A DNA stretch of 64,000 nucleotides from Pacificoceanicola onchidii (GTDB taxonomy: Bacteria > Pseudomonadota > Alphaproteobacteria > Rhodobacterales > Rhodobacteraceae), in NCBI RefSeq assembly GCF_004804335.1, contig NZ_SRXY01000005.1:1-64000 (forward strand), written 5' to 3'. The number at the start of each line of letters is the position of its first letter. Position 1 is the stretch's first letter. Below the pieces are notes generated by a model. The model was not told where the DNA came from. It was given only the letters and a program-made list of their open reading frames with translations, and made no database searches. Position numbers and translations under genes: made by a program. Positions 42,254 to 50,900 of the stretch are shown here, piece after piece.

Positions 42254-44746
42254 ATGTCCACTGAGTCTTTCCCGAAAACCGCCCGCGTTGTCATCGTTGG
42301 TGGCGGTGTCATGGGGGTTGGTCTTGCCTATCACCTCGGCCACGAAGGCTGGGGCAGCGATACGGTGCTGCTTGAGAAAGCCGAGCTGACAAGCGGCAGC
42401 ACCTGGCACGCGGCAGGCCAGATCACCCATTCCACCTCCAGCTTCAGCCTTGGCAAATGCGTGGATTACAACATTGATCTCTACTCCGGCGCTTTGGAGT
42501 CTGAGACCGGCCAGCCGGTGACATGGCATGGCTGCGGCTCCTTCCGGCTGGCCTATACGACGGACGAGATGGACTGGCTGCGGCACACGCTTTCGGTTGG
42601 GCGCAGCCTTGGTTTCAACATCGAGCTGGTCGGCCCGGAAAAAGTGGCGGAGCTGCACCCGTTCTACAATCTCGAAGGGGTTCTGGGCGCGCTCTACACG
42701 CCCGATGACGGCCATGTGGACCCGACCAACGTCACCATGTCCATGGCAGCGGGCGCGCGGGCCAAAGGCGTGCGCATCATCCGCCGCTGCCGCGCCACGA
42801 ACATCACGCAGCAGCCTTCCGGCGAATGGCTGGTCGAGACCGAGCAAGGCTCCATCCTGTGCGAACATGTGGTCAACGCGGGCGGCACCTATGCCCGGCA
42901 GATGGGCGAATGGTCCGGCCTGCAACTGCCCATGACCTCCATGACGCACCACTATTTTGTCACCGATGAAGTGCCGGAGTTTCAGGATCTGGACAAGGAG
43001 CTGCCGGTGATCCGCGATGACCGCAAGGTCTCGGGCTACATCCGCATGGAGCAGAAAAAGGGCCTGATCGGCATCTATGAAAAGGAAAATCCGAACACGG
43101 TCTGGGAAGATCATTGCCCGTGGGAAGCGGAGAACGAGCTGTTTGACGCCGATTACGAGCGGGTCATGCCGTGGCTGGAGGAAAGCCTCAATCGCATGCC
43201 GATCTTTGCGGAGCTGGGCATCACCCGTGATGTGCATGGCGCAATTTCGCATCCGCCCGATGGCAACCCGCTGATTGGCCCGGCACCGGGCGTGCGGAAT
43301 TACTGGTGCTGCTGCGGCACGCAGATCGGCATCGGCTGGGGGCCGGGGCTGACCCGCGAGCTGGCGCGCTGGATGGTGCATGGCGCGGCGGATATTTCCA
43401 TGCGCGACTATGACCCGCGCCGCTTCGGCAGCTATGCCACCAAGGAGTGGCAGGTGATCAAGGCGAAGGAAGACTACTGCCTGCGTCACGAAATTCCCTT
43501 CCCGCATTTCAACCGCCTCGCCGGGCGTCCGGTCAAACCGTCTCCGCTCTATGAGATCCTGAAGGGCAAAGGCGCGGTGCATGAGGAGGTCTACGGCTTC
43601 GAGCGCCCGCGCTGGTTCGCCCGTAATGGTGTCGAGCAGCGCGACCACTACGGTTTCCGCCGCACCGCCGCCGATGACATGGTGGCCGCCGAGGTCAAAG
43701 CGGTGCGCGAAGCGGCCGGTCTGATGGACGTGACGGCCTTCACCAAGGTGCTGGTCGAAGGGCCGGAGGCCTACGCGCTTCTGGATCGTCTGACAGCAAA
43801 CCGGATGCCGCAGAAAACCGGCTCGATCACCCTGACCCACATGCTGAACCGCGCGGGCCGGATCGAGCTTGAGACAACCATCGTGCGGATGGCGCCAGAC
43901 GCCTCAAGTAGCGAAGCGGTAGGCGAAAAACATGATCGGTTTTATCTCGTCTGCGCGGCCTTCTTCGAACAGCGCCTGCTTGACCATCTGGCCACCCATA
44001 TGAACGGGGCGGATGCCACGGTCACGGCGCTGTCCTCCTCCTGGGGCGCGCTCTCGCTCAACGGCCCGCGTTCGCGCGACATTCTCAGCGCCTGCACCGA
44101 TGCCGCTCTGGACAACGCCTCCTTCCGCTGGCTTTCGGCGCAGGAAATCACCGTCGCCGGGCACAAGGTCTGGGCTTTCCGCATGTCTTATGCCGGCGAG
44201 CTGGGCTGGGAGCTGCACATGCCGTTTGACGCCATGGTCGATGTCTACACCGCGCTCTCGGAGGCCGGGGCGGCCCACGGCATGGTCGACTACGGCAGCT
44301 TTGCCATGAACGTCATGCGCATGGAAAAAGGGTTCAAAGGGGCAGGGGAGCTGACCAACGAAGTCACCCTGGCGGAGGCCGACGTGCTGCGCTTTGCCCG
44401 CCGCGACAAGGACTACCTCGGCAAGGACAAGACGCTGAACCCGGACCTGCGCTGGGTCTGCGCCTACCTCGGCATCACCTCCGATGGCGAGATCGACGGC
44501 CATGGCGGCGAGGCGGTCCTGCAAGACGGCGCGGTCGTCGGCTCCACCGCCTCTGTGGTCTACAGCCCCACCGCCGATCAGGTGCTCGCCTTTGCTTATA
44601 TCAAACCCGAGGCCGCCACGCCCGGCACCGCTCTGGAGGTGGTGATCCATGGCAAGCCGCGCGCCGCACAGGTGCTCGCCGATCCGGTCTATGATCCGCA
44701 AAGCCTGCTGCCTCGCACCGACGCGGTCCAGGAGGCGGCGGAATGA
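42254..44746 (+). CDS. Dimethylglycine/sarcosine dehydrogenase-like FAD plus GcvT-domain protein
   Basis: An 830-residue two-part enzyme. The N-terminal DAO half has the FAD motif VVIVGGGVMGVGLAYHLG and the SGSTWHAAGQ segment, whose His carries covalent FAD in dimethylglycine and sarcosine dehydrogenases. A central FAO linker follows, then a C-terminal GcvT folate domain (SSSWGALSLNGPRSRDIL, YAGELGWELHMP, NVMRMEKGFK). Such enzymes oxidatively demethylate N-methyl amino acids and pass the one-carbon unit to tetrahydrofolate. AAGGA precedes the ATG at 42254 by 8 bases, which selects it over two upstream ATGs. The stop overlaps the next gene as ATGA. It would follow the Rieske betaine demethylase in a stepwise demethylation. 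Confidence 0.87.
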   Translation: MSTESFPKTARVVIVGGGVMGVGLAYHLGHEGWGSDTVLLEKAELTSGSTWHAAGQITHSTSSFSLGKCVDYNIDLYSGALESETGQPVTWHGCGSFRLAYTTDEMDWLRHTLSVGRSLGFNIELVGPEKVAELHPFYNLEGVLGALYTPDDGHVDPTNVTMSMAAGARAKGVRIIRRCRATNITQQPSGEWLVETEQGSILCEHVVNAGGTYARQMGEWSGLQLPMTSMTHHYFVTDEVPEFQDLDKELPVIRDDRKVSGYIRMEQKKGLIGIYEKENPNTVWEDHCPWEAENELFDADYERVMPWLEESLNRMPIFAELGITRDVHGAISHPPDGNPLIGPAPGVRNYWCCCGTQIGIGWGPGLTRELARWMVHGAADISMRDYDPRRFGSYATKEWQVIKAKEDYCLRHEIPFPHFNRLAGRPVKPSPLYEILKGKGAVHEEVYGFERPRWFARNGVEQRDHYGFRRTAADDMVAAEVKAVREAAGLMDVTAFTKVLVEGPEAYALLDRLTANRMPQKTGSITLTHMLNRAGRIELETTIVRMAPDASSSEAVGEKHDRFYLVCAAFFEQRLLDHLATHMNGADATVTALSSSWGALSLNGPRSRDILSACTDAALDNASFRWLSAQEITVAGHKVWAFRMSYAGELGWELHMPFDAMVDVYTALSEAGAAHGMVDYGSFAMNVMRMEKGFKGAGELTNEVTLAEADVLRFARRDKDYLGKDKTLNPDLRWVCAYLGITSDGEIDGHGGEAVLQDGAVVGSTASVVYSPTADQVLAFAYIKPEAATPGTALEVVIHGKPRAAQVLADPVYDPQSLLPRTDAVQEAAE

Positions 44747-45825
44747 ACCTGCCGGACACGATGCGCGCCATGGTGACCGAAGGGCATGGCGATCTGGACA
44801 AGCTGGTTCTGCATGGCACCTGGCCGCGCCCGGATCCCGGCCCCGGCGAGGTGCTGATCAAGGTCGGCGCCTGCGGGCTGAACAACACCGACATCAACAC
44901 CCGCACCGGCTGGTACTCAAAGGCGGTGAGCGAGGCCACCACCGGCGGCGCCTATGAGACGGTCAACGCCGACGATCCCACATGGGGCGGCGCGCCAATT
45001 ACCTTTCCGCGCATTCAGGGCGCGGATGTCTGCGGGCGCATTGTCAGCGTGGGCACGGGCGTCGATCCCGCCCGCATCGGCACGCGGGTGATCACCGACA
45101 ACTGGCTGCGCGATCCGGACGATCCGCTGAACAAGAGCAAAACCGGCTATTTCGGCTCCGAGCGGGATGGCGGTTTTGCCGATTACACGGTGATCCCCTC
45201 GCGCAACGCCCTCGCCGTGCAATCGGAGCTGAGCGACGCGGAACTGGCTACCTTTTCCTGCTCCTATTCCACCGCCGAAGGCATGCTGACCCGCGCCGCC
45301 GTCACCGCTCAGGACACCGTTGTGGTGCCCGGCGCATCCGGCGGCGTCGGCGGCGCCTTGGTGCAATTGGCCAAACGGCGCGGCGCGCGGGTGATCGCCA
45401 TGGCGTCCGAGGCCAAACACGGGGATGTGGCCGCGCTCGGCCCCGACGTCCTTCTGCCGCGCGCGCCGGAAAACCTGCGCGCCGCGCTTGGCGCGGAGCA
45501 AATCACCGTCGTCGCCGATGTGGTCGGCGGCGCGTATTGGTCCACCCTGATCGACGTTCTCGAACGGGGCGGGCGCTACACCTGTTCCGGGGCCATCGCC
45601 GGGCCGATGGTGGAGATGGACCTGCGCACCTTCTACCTGCGCGACCTGACCTTCACCGGATCAACGGTGATCGACCCCGAGGTCATGCCAAACCTCATCC
45701 GCTATATCGAAGCGGGCGAGATCAAACCGGCCCTTGCGGCCAGCTACCCTCTGGAGGACCTGCACGCGGCGCAAACCGCCTTCATCGCCAAGGCGCACAC
45801 CGGCAACATCGTGGTGGTCCCGTGA
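44743..45825 (+). CDS. MDR-family zinc-type alcohol dehydrogenase / quinone reductase-like
   Basis: A 360-residue medium-chain dehydrogenase/reductase with a GroES-like N-terminal domain (GACGLNNTDINTRTGWYS, then PRIQGADVCGRIV) and a Rossmann domain (VVVPGASGGVGGALVQLAKRRG). No structural-zinc cysteine cluster is visible, and the Asn-Asn-Thr-Asp in place of the usual catalytic Cys suggests a zinc-independent reductase. It overlaps its neighbours on both sides (ATGA and GTGA). Acrylyl-CoA reductase AcuI is a related MDR, so a role in disposing of an acrylate-type product of the DddQ-like lyases is possible, but this protein is not AcuI itself. Confidence 0.82.
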   Translation: MNLPDTMRAMVTEGHGDLDKLVLHGTWPRPDPGPGEVLIKVGACGLNNTDINTRTGWYSKAVSEATTGGAYETVNADDPTWGGAPITFPRIQGADVCGRIVSVGTGVDPARIGTRVITDNWLRDPDDPLNKSKTGYFGSERDGGFADYTVIPSRNALAVQSELSDAELATFSCSYSTAEGMLTRAAVTAQDTVVVPGASGGVGGALVQLAKRRGARVIAMASEAKHGDVAALGPDVLLPRAPENLRAALGAEQITVVADVVGGAYWSTLIDVLERGGRYTCSGAIAGPMVEMDLRTFYLRDLTFTGSTVIDPEVMPNLIRYIEAGEIKPALAASYPLEDLHAAQTAFIAKAHTGNIVVVP

Positions 45826-46403
45826 GCCTCGCCGCGCTTCTGAACGCGGTGCGGGCGCTGCACGAGAGCACGCCCGCCTTGCAGGATTTTGCGCCATTTC
45901 CCAAGGGTTTGCGCGCCGCTAACCTGCCCCCGATGCCCTGCCGAGCAGCCAGCCTTCTGGCCCAAAACCCTCTGCCCGGAAACCGACAGACACAGCCCGT
46001 CACCGCCGCCCTCTGCGCGGCAGCGGGACAGGCGGAATGGCGGCAGACCTATTCGGAGGCAGAGGTCGGCGCGGCCTTCCTCGCCAACTATGGCTATCTT
46101 GAGCTCTACGGCCCCTCGGGCCATTTCCACACCAATACCGCGCGCGGCTATATCGGCTACTGGGGGCCGGGTCTGCGCTATGACTGGCACCTGCACGAGG
46201 CCGAGGAGCTTTATGCCTGCCTCTCCGGCGCGGCGGAGTTTCAGGCGCGCGGCGTGCCCGACAAAACCATTTCAACCGGCGGCACAGCCGAACACGCCTG
46301 CAACCAACCGCACGCCATGACCACCACGGATCAGCCTTTCCTCGCCTATGTGGTCTGGCGCGGCGCAGGGCTTGCGGGGCTGCCGCAGATGGAGGTGGCA
46401 TGA
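45822..46403 (+). CDS. DddQ-like cupin (DMSP lyase family), copy 1
   Basis: A 193-residue cupin starting at a GTG that overlaps the preceding stop as GTGA. Metal ligands are visible in YDWHLHEAEELYACLSG (HxH and Glu, plus the Tyr proposed as base in DddQ) and in ACNQPHAMTT for the second motif. The N-terminal helical part (ALLNAVRALHES) also fits DddQ, which cleaves dimethylsulfoniopropionate to dimethyl sulfide and acrylate by beta-elimination. It is directly followed by a second copy. Tandem dddQ genes are known, to my recollection, in Roseovarius nubinhibens. Substrate use here is inferred; a nitrogen betaine is conceivable given the neighbours. Confidence 0.75.
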   Translation: MSLAALLNAVRALHESTPALQDFAPFPKGLRAANLPPMPCRAASLLAQNPLPGNRQTQPVTAALCAAAGQAEWRQTYSEAEVGAAFLANYGYLELYGPSGHFHTNTARGYIGYWGPGLRYDWHLHEAEELYACLSGAAEFQARGVPDKTISTGGTAEHACNQPHAMTTTDQPFLAYVVWRGAGLAGLPQMEVA

Positions 46404-47002
46404 CCAGCGCAGAAGCTTTTGAGGCGCTTTGGGCGCAGATCCGACAGGTGCACGCGGCGGAGCCTGCATTGCATGGCTTTGGCCCGCTGCCGCCGTCGCC
46501 TGCGCGGCAGGCCATGACCCCGCATCACATCCCGGCAAGCGCGCAGTTTCAGGCGGAGACCGGGCTGTACACCGAAGATCATGCCGCGCTGCGCGATGCG
46601 GCGCAGGCCGCCGCGCCCTTCGCGCAGTGGCGCGAGACCTACAAAGGCACCGCGCTCGGGCAGGACTTCCTCGACCGGTTCGGCTGTTATGCGGTGGCCG
46701 GAGGTGGCGGAGCCTTTGAGGCCGGGGAGACAGGCGTTTTTCTGGTCTATATGCCCGCCGGGCTGGATTACCCCTGGCACCACCATCCCGCCGAAGAGAT
46801 TTACTTTGTGATCGCAGGCGAGGCTGAGTTTCGCCTGCATGGCGAGCCTCCCCGCACTCTGCGCCCCGGAAGCCACGTCTTTCATCCCTCGAACCAGCCG
46901 CACGCCACGCGGACCCACGCCCATCCTTTGCTGGCGCTGGTGCTCTGGCGCGGCGATCTGGGCACGCGCCCGGTCCTGACGCCACCGGAGGCTTTGACAT
47001 GA
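46400..47002 (+). CDS. DddQ-like cupin (DMSP lyase family), copy 2
   Basis: A 200-residue cupin, diverged paralogue of the preceding gene. The first motif is YPWHHHPAEEIYFVIAGEAEF and the second HPSNQPHATRTHAH; the ligand set HxH, Glu, Tyr and His is intact. It resembles characterised DddQ more closely than copy 1 does in this region (WHHHxAEEIY). It overlaps copy 1 and the following enolase gene by ATGA. Two active-looking copies with different N-terminal halves suggest different substrates or a heteromer. Confidence 0.78.
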   Translation: MTSAEAFEALWAQIRQVHAAEPALHGFGPLPPSPARQAMTPHHIPASAQFQAETGLYTEDHAALRDAAQAAAPFAQWRETYKGTALGQDFLDRFGCYAVAGGGGAFEAGETGVFLVYMPAGLDYPWHHHPAEEIYFVIAGEAEFRLHGEPPRTLRPGSHVFHPSNQPHATRTHAHPLLALVLWRGDLGTRPVLTPPEALT

Positions 47003-48111
47003 AGATCACCCAAATCCGCATCTACAAAACCCCGTTGCCTTATGTGGGCGGCAGCTATGGCTGGGGCGCGGGCAATGCGATTGAAACGGCCATGGCCTCG
47101 GTTGTGGTGATCGACACCGACGCGGGCCTTCAGGGCTGCGGCGAGTTCACCCCCTGCGGCGAGAACTACATGGTGGCCCATTCCGAAGGGGTGGAGGCGC
47201 TGGCCCGTCTCGTCGCGCCTCTGCTGATCGACGAAGACCCGCGTCAGGTGGCGCGGATCGAGCAGATCATGGATCACGCGGTGCAGGGCCATGGCTATGC
47301 CAAGGCGCCCTTCGATGCGGCCTGCTGGGACATTCTCGGGCAAGCCTGCGCCCAACCGGTCTGGATGCTCATGGGCGGCAAGCTGACGGATGGCGCGCCC
47401 ATGTACCGCGTCGCCCCGCAAAAGGCGACGGAAGAGACGCTGGCCGAGATGCAGCGCTACCGCGATCAGGGATACCGCCAGTTCCAGATCAAGGTCGGCA
47501 GCGACTGGGCCGGGGACATTGACCGCATCCATCAGGGCGTGGCCTTGCTTCAGCCGGGCGAGAAAGCCATGGCCGACGCCAATCAGGGCTGGCGTGTGGA
47601 CAATGCCATCCGCGTGGCGCGGGCTACGGCCGAGCTTGATTACATCCTCGAACAGCCCTGCCGCACCTATGAGGAATGCCAGCAGGTGCGCCGCGTGGCG
47701 CAGCAACCGATGAAGCTCGACGAATGTGTGACCGGCATGGGCGCGGCACAGCGCATCGTGGCGGATCGCGGGGCCGAGATTTGCTGTCTGAAAATCTCCA
47801 ACCTGGGCGGTCTGTCCAAGGCGCGCCGGGTGCGCGATTACCTGATCGAAAACCGCATGCCGGTGGTGGCCGAAGACACATGGGGCGGCGAAATCGCTTC
47901 TGCCGCGCTCGCCCATTTCGCCGCCTCCACGCCCGAGGACTACCTGCAAAACACCACCGACCTGATGAACTACAACACCCGCTCAACCGGGATCGGCGGC
48001 GCGGTGGCGCAGGGCGGCAAGCTCTACGCGCCGGACGTGCCAGGGCTGGGTGTGACACCGGATTTTGACAGCCTTGGAGACCCCGTGGCGGTATATGGAG
48101 AACAGTCATGA
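46999..48111 (+). CDS. Enolase-superfamily enzyme 1 (mandelate racemase/muconate lactonizing group)
   Basis: A 370-residue MLE-type barrel. The capping domain begins YKTPLPYVGGSYGWGAGNAI. The catalytic set is QFQIKVG (single Lys), the metal ligands Asp in MADANQGW, Glu in LEQPC and Asp/Glu in KLDECVTG, and the second base Lys in CLKISNLGGL. The usual KxK becomes QIK, as I remember for betaine epimerases such as HpbD. It closely resembles structural-genomics targets from Roseovarius (recollection). Likely reactions are epimerisation or dehydration of a proline- or amino-acid-derived betaine. The final ATGA links it to both neighbours in the operon. Confidence 0.85.
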   Translation: MKITQIRIYKTPLPYVGGSYGWGAGNAIETAMASVVVIDTDAGLQGCGEFTPCGENYMVAHSEGVEALARLVAPLLIDEDPRQVARIEQIMDHAVQGHGYAKAPFDAACWDILGQACAQPVWMLMGGKLTDGAPMYRVAPQKATEETLAEMQRYRDQGYRQFQIKVGSDWAGDIDRIHQGVALLQPGEKAMADANQGWRVDNAIRVARATAELDYILEQPCRTYEECQQVRRVAQQPMKLDECVTGMGAAQRIVADRGAEICCLKISNLGGLSKARRVRDYLIENRMPVVAEDTWGGEIASAALAHFAASTPEDYLQNTTDLMNYNTRSTGIGGAVAQGGKLYAPDVPGLGVTPDFDSLGDPVAVYGEQS

Positions 48112-48117
48112 TGTTTG

Positions 48118-48199
48118 TATGCAACGGTATGCATAAACTGGCAGCGTACCCCTTGGGGCCGTCCCACGCGCTCCCCACTTCTATGGTGAAGCATAGAAG
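48118..48199 (+). promoter_or_regulatory. TATGCA repeats and 5'-leader hairpin before the small membrane protein gene
   Basis: After the first enolase gene, TATGCA occurs at 48118 and 48128, the second copy extended to TATGCATA. The result reads TTGTATGCAACGG then TATGCATAA, similar to FCD-type GntR operators. A perfect hairpin CTTCTATG-GTGAAG-CATAGAAG (48178-48199) lies just before the ribosome binding site at 48201. This may be an internal promoter with its own operator and a leader hairpin. Confidence 0.45.
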
Positions 48200-48210
48200 C
48201 AGGAGACAGA

Positions 48211-48618
48211 ATGCCATCGATTGTAAGCCACGCCCTCATCGCCGCCGCAGCCTTTGCTTTGGGTCGATGGAGCGCGGGTTTGCGATGGCGCTCCACAGCT
48301 TTGGCGCCGAGCGCGGGCGAGCCGGGCGCGCTCGGCAGTTTCGAAACGCCGCAAGGGCGGGCATCGGAGACCGAAAAACACGGCAGGATTCCCATGACCG
48401 GCGAACGACTGTTTATGCTGATCTTCCTGTTGGGCTGGATTTTCGCCTGGAGCGTGGCCTGCCTGACGGCGCTGCGTTTTGTTCTAAGCGGCCAAGGGGG
48501 CCTGTTCCTGATCGGCTGGCTGATTGCCGCCCTGGCGGGATGGGGGCTCGCGGCGAATACAATCTATCGTCTGGTCACCGGCAAACCGGTGCGCGGCAGA
48601 GGCGGGCGCGACATCTGA
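48211..48618 (+). CDS. Small membrane protein of unknown function
   Basis: A 135-residue protein with an N-terminal hydrophobic segment (HALIAAAAFALGRW), a polar linker to about residue 62, then two hydrophobic helices (LFMLIFLLGWIFAWSVACLTAL and LFLIGWLIAALAGWGLAANTIY) and a basic tail. AGGAGACAGA precedes the ATG. A shorter product from an internal ATG (MTGERLFML, residue 62) is possible and would contain just the helix pair. It breaks the run of catabolic genes. It could be a small permease or sensor subunit, but I do not recognise it. Confidence 0.65.
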   Translation: MPSIVSHALIAAAAFALGRWSAGLRWRSTALAPSAGEPGALGSFETPQGRASETEKHGRIPMTGERLFMLIFLLGWIFAWSVACLTALRFVLSGQGGLFLIGWLIAALAGWGLAANTIYRLVTGKPVRGRGGRDI

Positions 48619-48646
48619 CCGGTGCCGCCTCAAAAGGGGCGGCACA

Positions 48647-49753
48647 ATGAAAATCACCAGCATCACCACCTATCAGGTCGATCTGCCTCTGGAGCACCCG
48701 TACTGGCTCTCCGGCGGGCGGCTGAAGTTCGAATGTCTCGACGCCACGCTGGTCAAGATCGAGACCGACGATGGCCTCACCGGCTGGGGCGAGGGCACGC
48801 CCTGGGGTCATACCTACGTGCCCGCCCACGGCCCCGGCATCCGCGCCGGGATCGAGACCATGGCGGGCTTTGTGCTGGGCCTTGATCCGCGCCGGGTTCT
48901 CGATGTGGAGCGGGCGATGGATCTGGCACTACCGGGTCATCTCTACGCCAAATCCCCCATCGACATGGCCTGCTGGGACATCGCGGGGCAGGCGGCGGGC
49001 CTGCCGATTGCCGATCTCATGGGCGGCGGCTCGCGCACGCCCCGTCCCATTGCCTCTTCCGTTGGTGCCAAGACGGCGGAAGAGACCCGCGCCGTCATGG
49101 AACGCTACCGCGCCCGCGGCTACATCGCCCATTCGGTGAAGATCGGCGGCGACGTGGCGCGCGACATTGCCCGCGTGCGCGATGTCGAAGTCATCCGCCG
49201 CGACGGAGAGATCGTGCTCTACGATGTCAACCGGGGCTGGAGCCGGGCGCAGGCGCTTCAGGTCATGCGCGCCTGCGAGGACCTGCACGTCACCTTCGAG
49301 CAGCCGGGCGAGAGCCTCGACGACATCGCCGCCATCTCGCACAAACACGCCTCTCCGGTCTCCGTCGATGAGAGCCTCGTCACCCTGCAGGACGCCGCGC
49401 GCATCGCCCGGGATGGTCTGGCCGAGGTGTTCGGCATCAAGCTCAACCGCGTCGGCGGTCTGACCAAGGCCGCCCGCATGCGCGACATCGCGCTCGCCCA
49501 TGGCATCGACATGTTTGTCATGGCCACCGGCGGCAGCGTGCTGGCCGACACCGAAGCCCTGCATCTCGCCGCCACCATCCCCGATCACGCCTGCCGCGCG
49601 GTCTGGGCCTGTCAGGACATGATCACCGTCGACATCGCCGGGGGCAGGGGGCCGCGCAATCAGGCTGGCCACCTGCATCTGCCCGAAACACCGGGCCTTG
49701 GCGTACACCCCGATGAGGACCAGCTCAAAAAGGTCGCCCGCTATGCGCTCTGA
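48647..49753 (+). CDS. Enolase-superfamily enzyme 2 (cis-3-hydroxyproline dehydratase-like)
   Basis: A 368-residue MLE-group enzyme. It starts MKITSITTYQVDLPLEHPYWLSGG. The catalytic region has HSVKIGGD (one Lys of the KxK), YDVNRGW, EQPGES, SVDESL and IKLNRVGGL. The HSVKIGG form and sequence style match, to my recollection, the cis-3-hydroxy-L-proline dehydratase group found in roseobacters and Labrenzia. AAGGGG precedes the ATG at 48647. It is followed after 39 bases by a third paralogue. The expected reaction is proton abstraction next to a carboxylate on hydroxyproline or its betaine. Confidence 0.82.
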   Translation: MKITSITTYQVDLPLEHPYWLSGGRLKFECLDATLVKIETDDGLTGWGEGTPWGHTYVPAHGPGIRAGIETMAGFVLGLDPRRVLDVERAMDLALPGHLYAKSPIDMACWDIAGQAAGLPIADLMGGGSRTPRPIASSVGAKTAEETRAVMERYRARGYIAHSVKIGGDVARDIARVRDVEVIRRDGEIVLYDVNRGWSRAQALQVMRACEDLHVTFEQPGESLDDIAAISHKHASPVSVDESLVTLQDAARIARDGLAEVFGIKLNRVGGLTKAARMRDIALAHGIDMFVMATGGSVLADTEALHLAATIPDHACRAVWACQDMITVDIAGGRGPRNQAGHLHLPETPGLGVHPDEDQLKKVARYAL

Positions 49754-49792
49754 CCTCCGCCTTGCCCCAATTCACCGCAACGAGGCCCTGCC

Positions 49793-50896
49793 ATGAAGAT
49801 CACCCGCATTGCCCTCTGGCACCTGCCGCTGACCAGCCACACCGCCTATTACATGGCCGAAGGCAAGACCTGCGACACCGTCGAGACCGTTGTTCTCTCG
49901 GTGGACACCGATCAGGGCATCACCGGCTGGGGCGAGGTCTGCCCGATCCCGCATTACCTGCCCGCCTATGCGCGCGGCGTCGCCCCCGCCTTGCAGGAAC
50001 TGGCCCCCGTCCTTCTGGGCGCGGATCCCGTCGGCGTCGAGGCGCTGATGGCGCGGGCGGAGGCCTATCTGCCCGATCACCGCTACGCCAAATCCGCGCT
50101 CGACATCGCGCTCTGGGACATCACCGGGCAGGCTGCAGGCCTGCCGCTGCACACGCTGCTCGGCGGCCAACGGCAGGCCGACCTGCCGCTTTATCACTCG
50201 ATCACCTGTGTGGAGCCGGACGAGATGGCCCGCATCGCCCGCGAGGCGCAGGCCACGGGCATCACCCAGTTTCAGGCCAAACTTGGCGCGTCCGGCGACT
50301 GGCAAACCGATGTGGAGCGCCTCGCAAAGGTGCGCGAGGCCGTGGGGCCGGGGCCTTTGGTCTACGGCGATTGGAACTGCGGCGCGACCACGCTTGATGC
50401 GATCCGCGTCGGGCGCGGGGCGTCCGATCTTGACGTTATGCTGGAAGCCCCCTGCGCCACGCTGGAGGAGTGCGCGCGGGTTCAGCGCGCCACGCTCCTG
50501 CCGATGAAAATGGACGAACTGGCCCATGACACGGCGTCGATGCTGGAGGCGTACCGGCTTGGCATCATGGACGTGGTCGCGCTCAAGATCTCCAAGTTCG
50601 GCGGTCTCTCCGCCCTGCGCCGCGCCCGCGATCTGAGCCTGCATCTGGGCGCGAAAATGTGCATCGAATGCACATGGGGCAGCGACATCGTCACCGCCGC
50701 CGCCCTGCATCTGGGCGCAGCAACCGATCCGACCCGTGTGCTGAACGTCTGCGATCTGTCGGGCTATGTCGCCCCGCGCGTCGCCCCCACCGCGCCCACT
50801 CGCAAAGAGGGTCGCATCGCGCCGCCAAATGCCCCCGGACTGGGGATCACCGTTGACAAAACCGCCCTTGGGGCACCGGACCTGATACTGGATTAA
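49793..50896 (+). CDS. Enolase-superfamily enzyme 3
   Basis: A 367-residue MLE-group enzyme. It has FQAKLGASGDW (one Lys), YGDWNCGATT, LEAPCATLEE, MKMDELAHD and LKISKFGGLSAL. The Asp-Trp-Asn in place of the usual DxN and LEAPC instead of LEQPC separate it from its two neighbours. It starts 39 bases after the second enolase and ends 4 bases before the aminotransferase gene. The substrate is unknown; an N-methylated or hydroxylated proline-type acid would fit the operon. Confidence 0.82.
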   Translation: MKITRIALWHLPLTSHTAYYMAEGKTCDTVETVVLSVDTDQGITGWGEVCPIPHYLPAYARGVAPALQELAPVLLGADPVGVEALMARAEAYLPDHRYAKSALDIALWDITGQAAGLPLHTLLGGQRQADLPLYHSITCVEPDEMARIAREAQATGITQFQAKLGASGDWQTDVERLAKVREAVGPGPLVYGDWNCGATTLDAIRVGRGASDLDVMLEAPCATLEECARVQRATLLPMKMDELAHDTASMLEAYRLGIMDVVALKISKFGGLSALRRARDLSLHLGAKMCIECTWGSDIVTAAALHLGAATDPTRVLNVCDLSGYVAPRVAPTAPTRKEGRIAPPNAPGLGITVDKTALGAPDLILD

Positions 50897-50900
50897 CACC

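Noticed and set aside
48108-48650. An open frame starting with ATGA overlap right after the first enolase gene
   Set aside because: The overlap is tempting, but the product is Arg-rich and off frame relative to the membrane protein at 48211, which has a proper ribosome binding site and hydrophobic helices.
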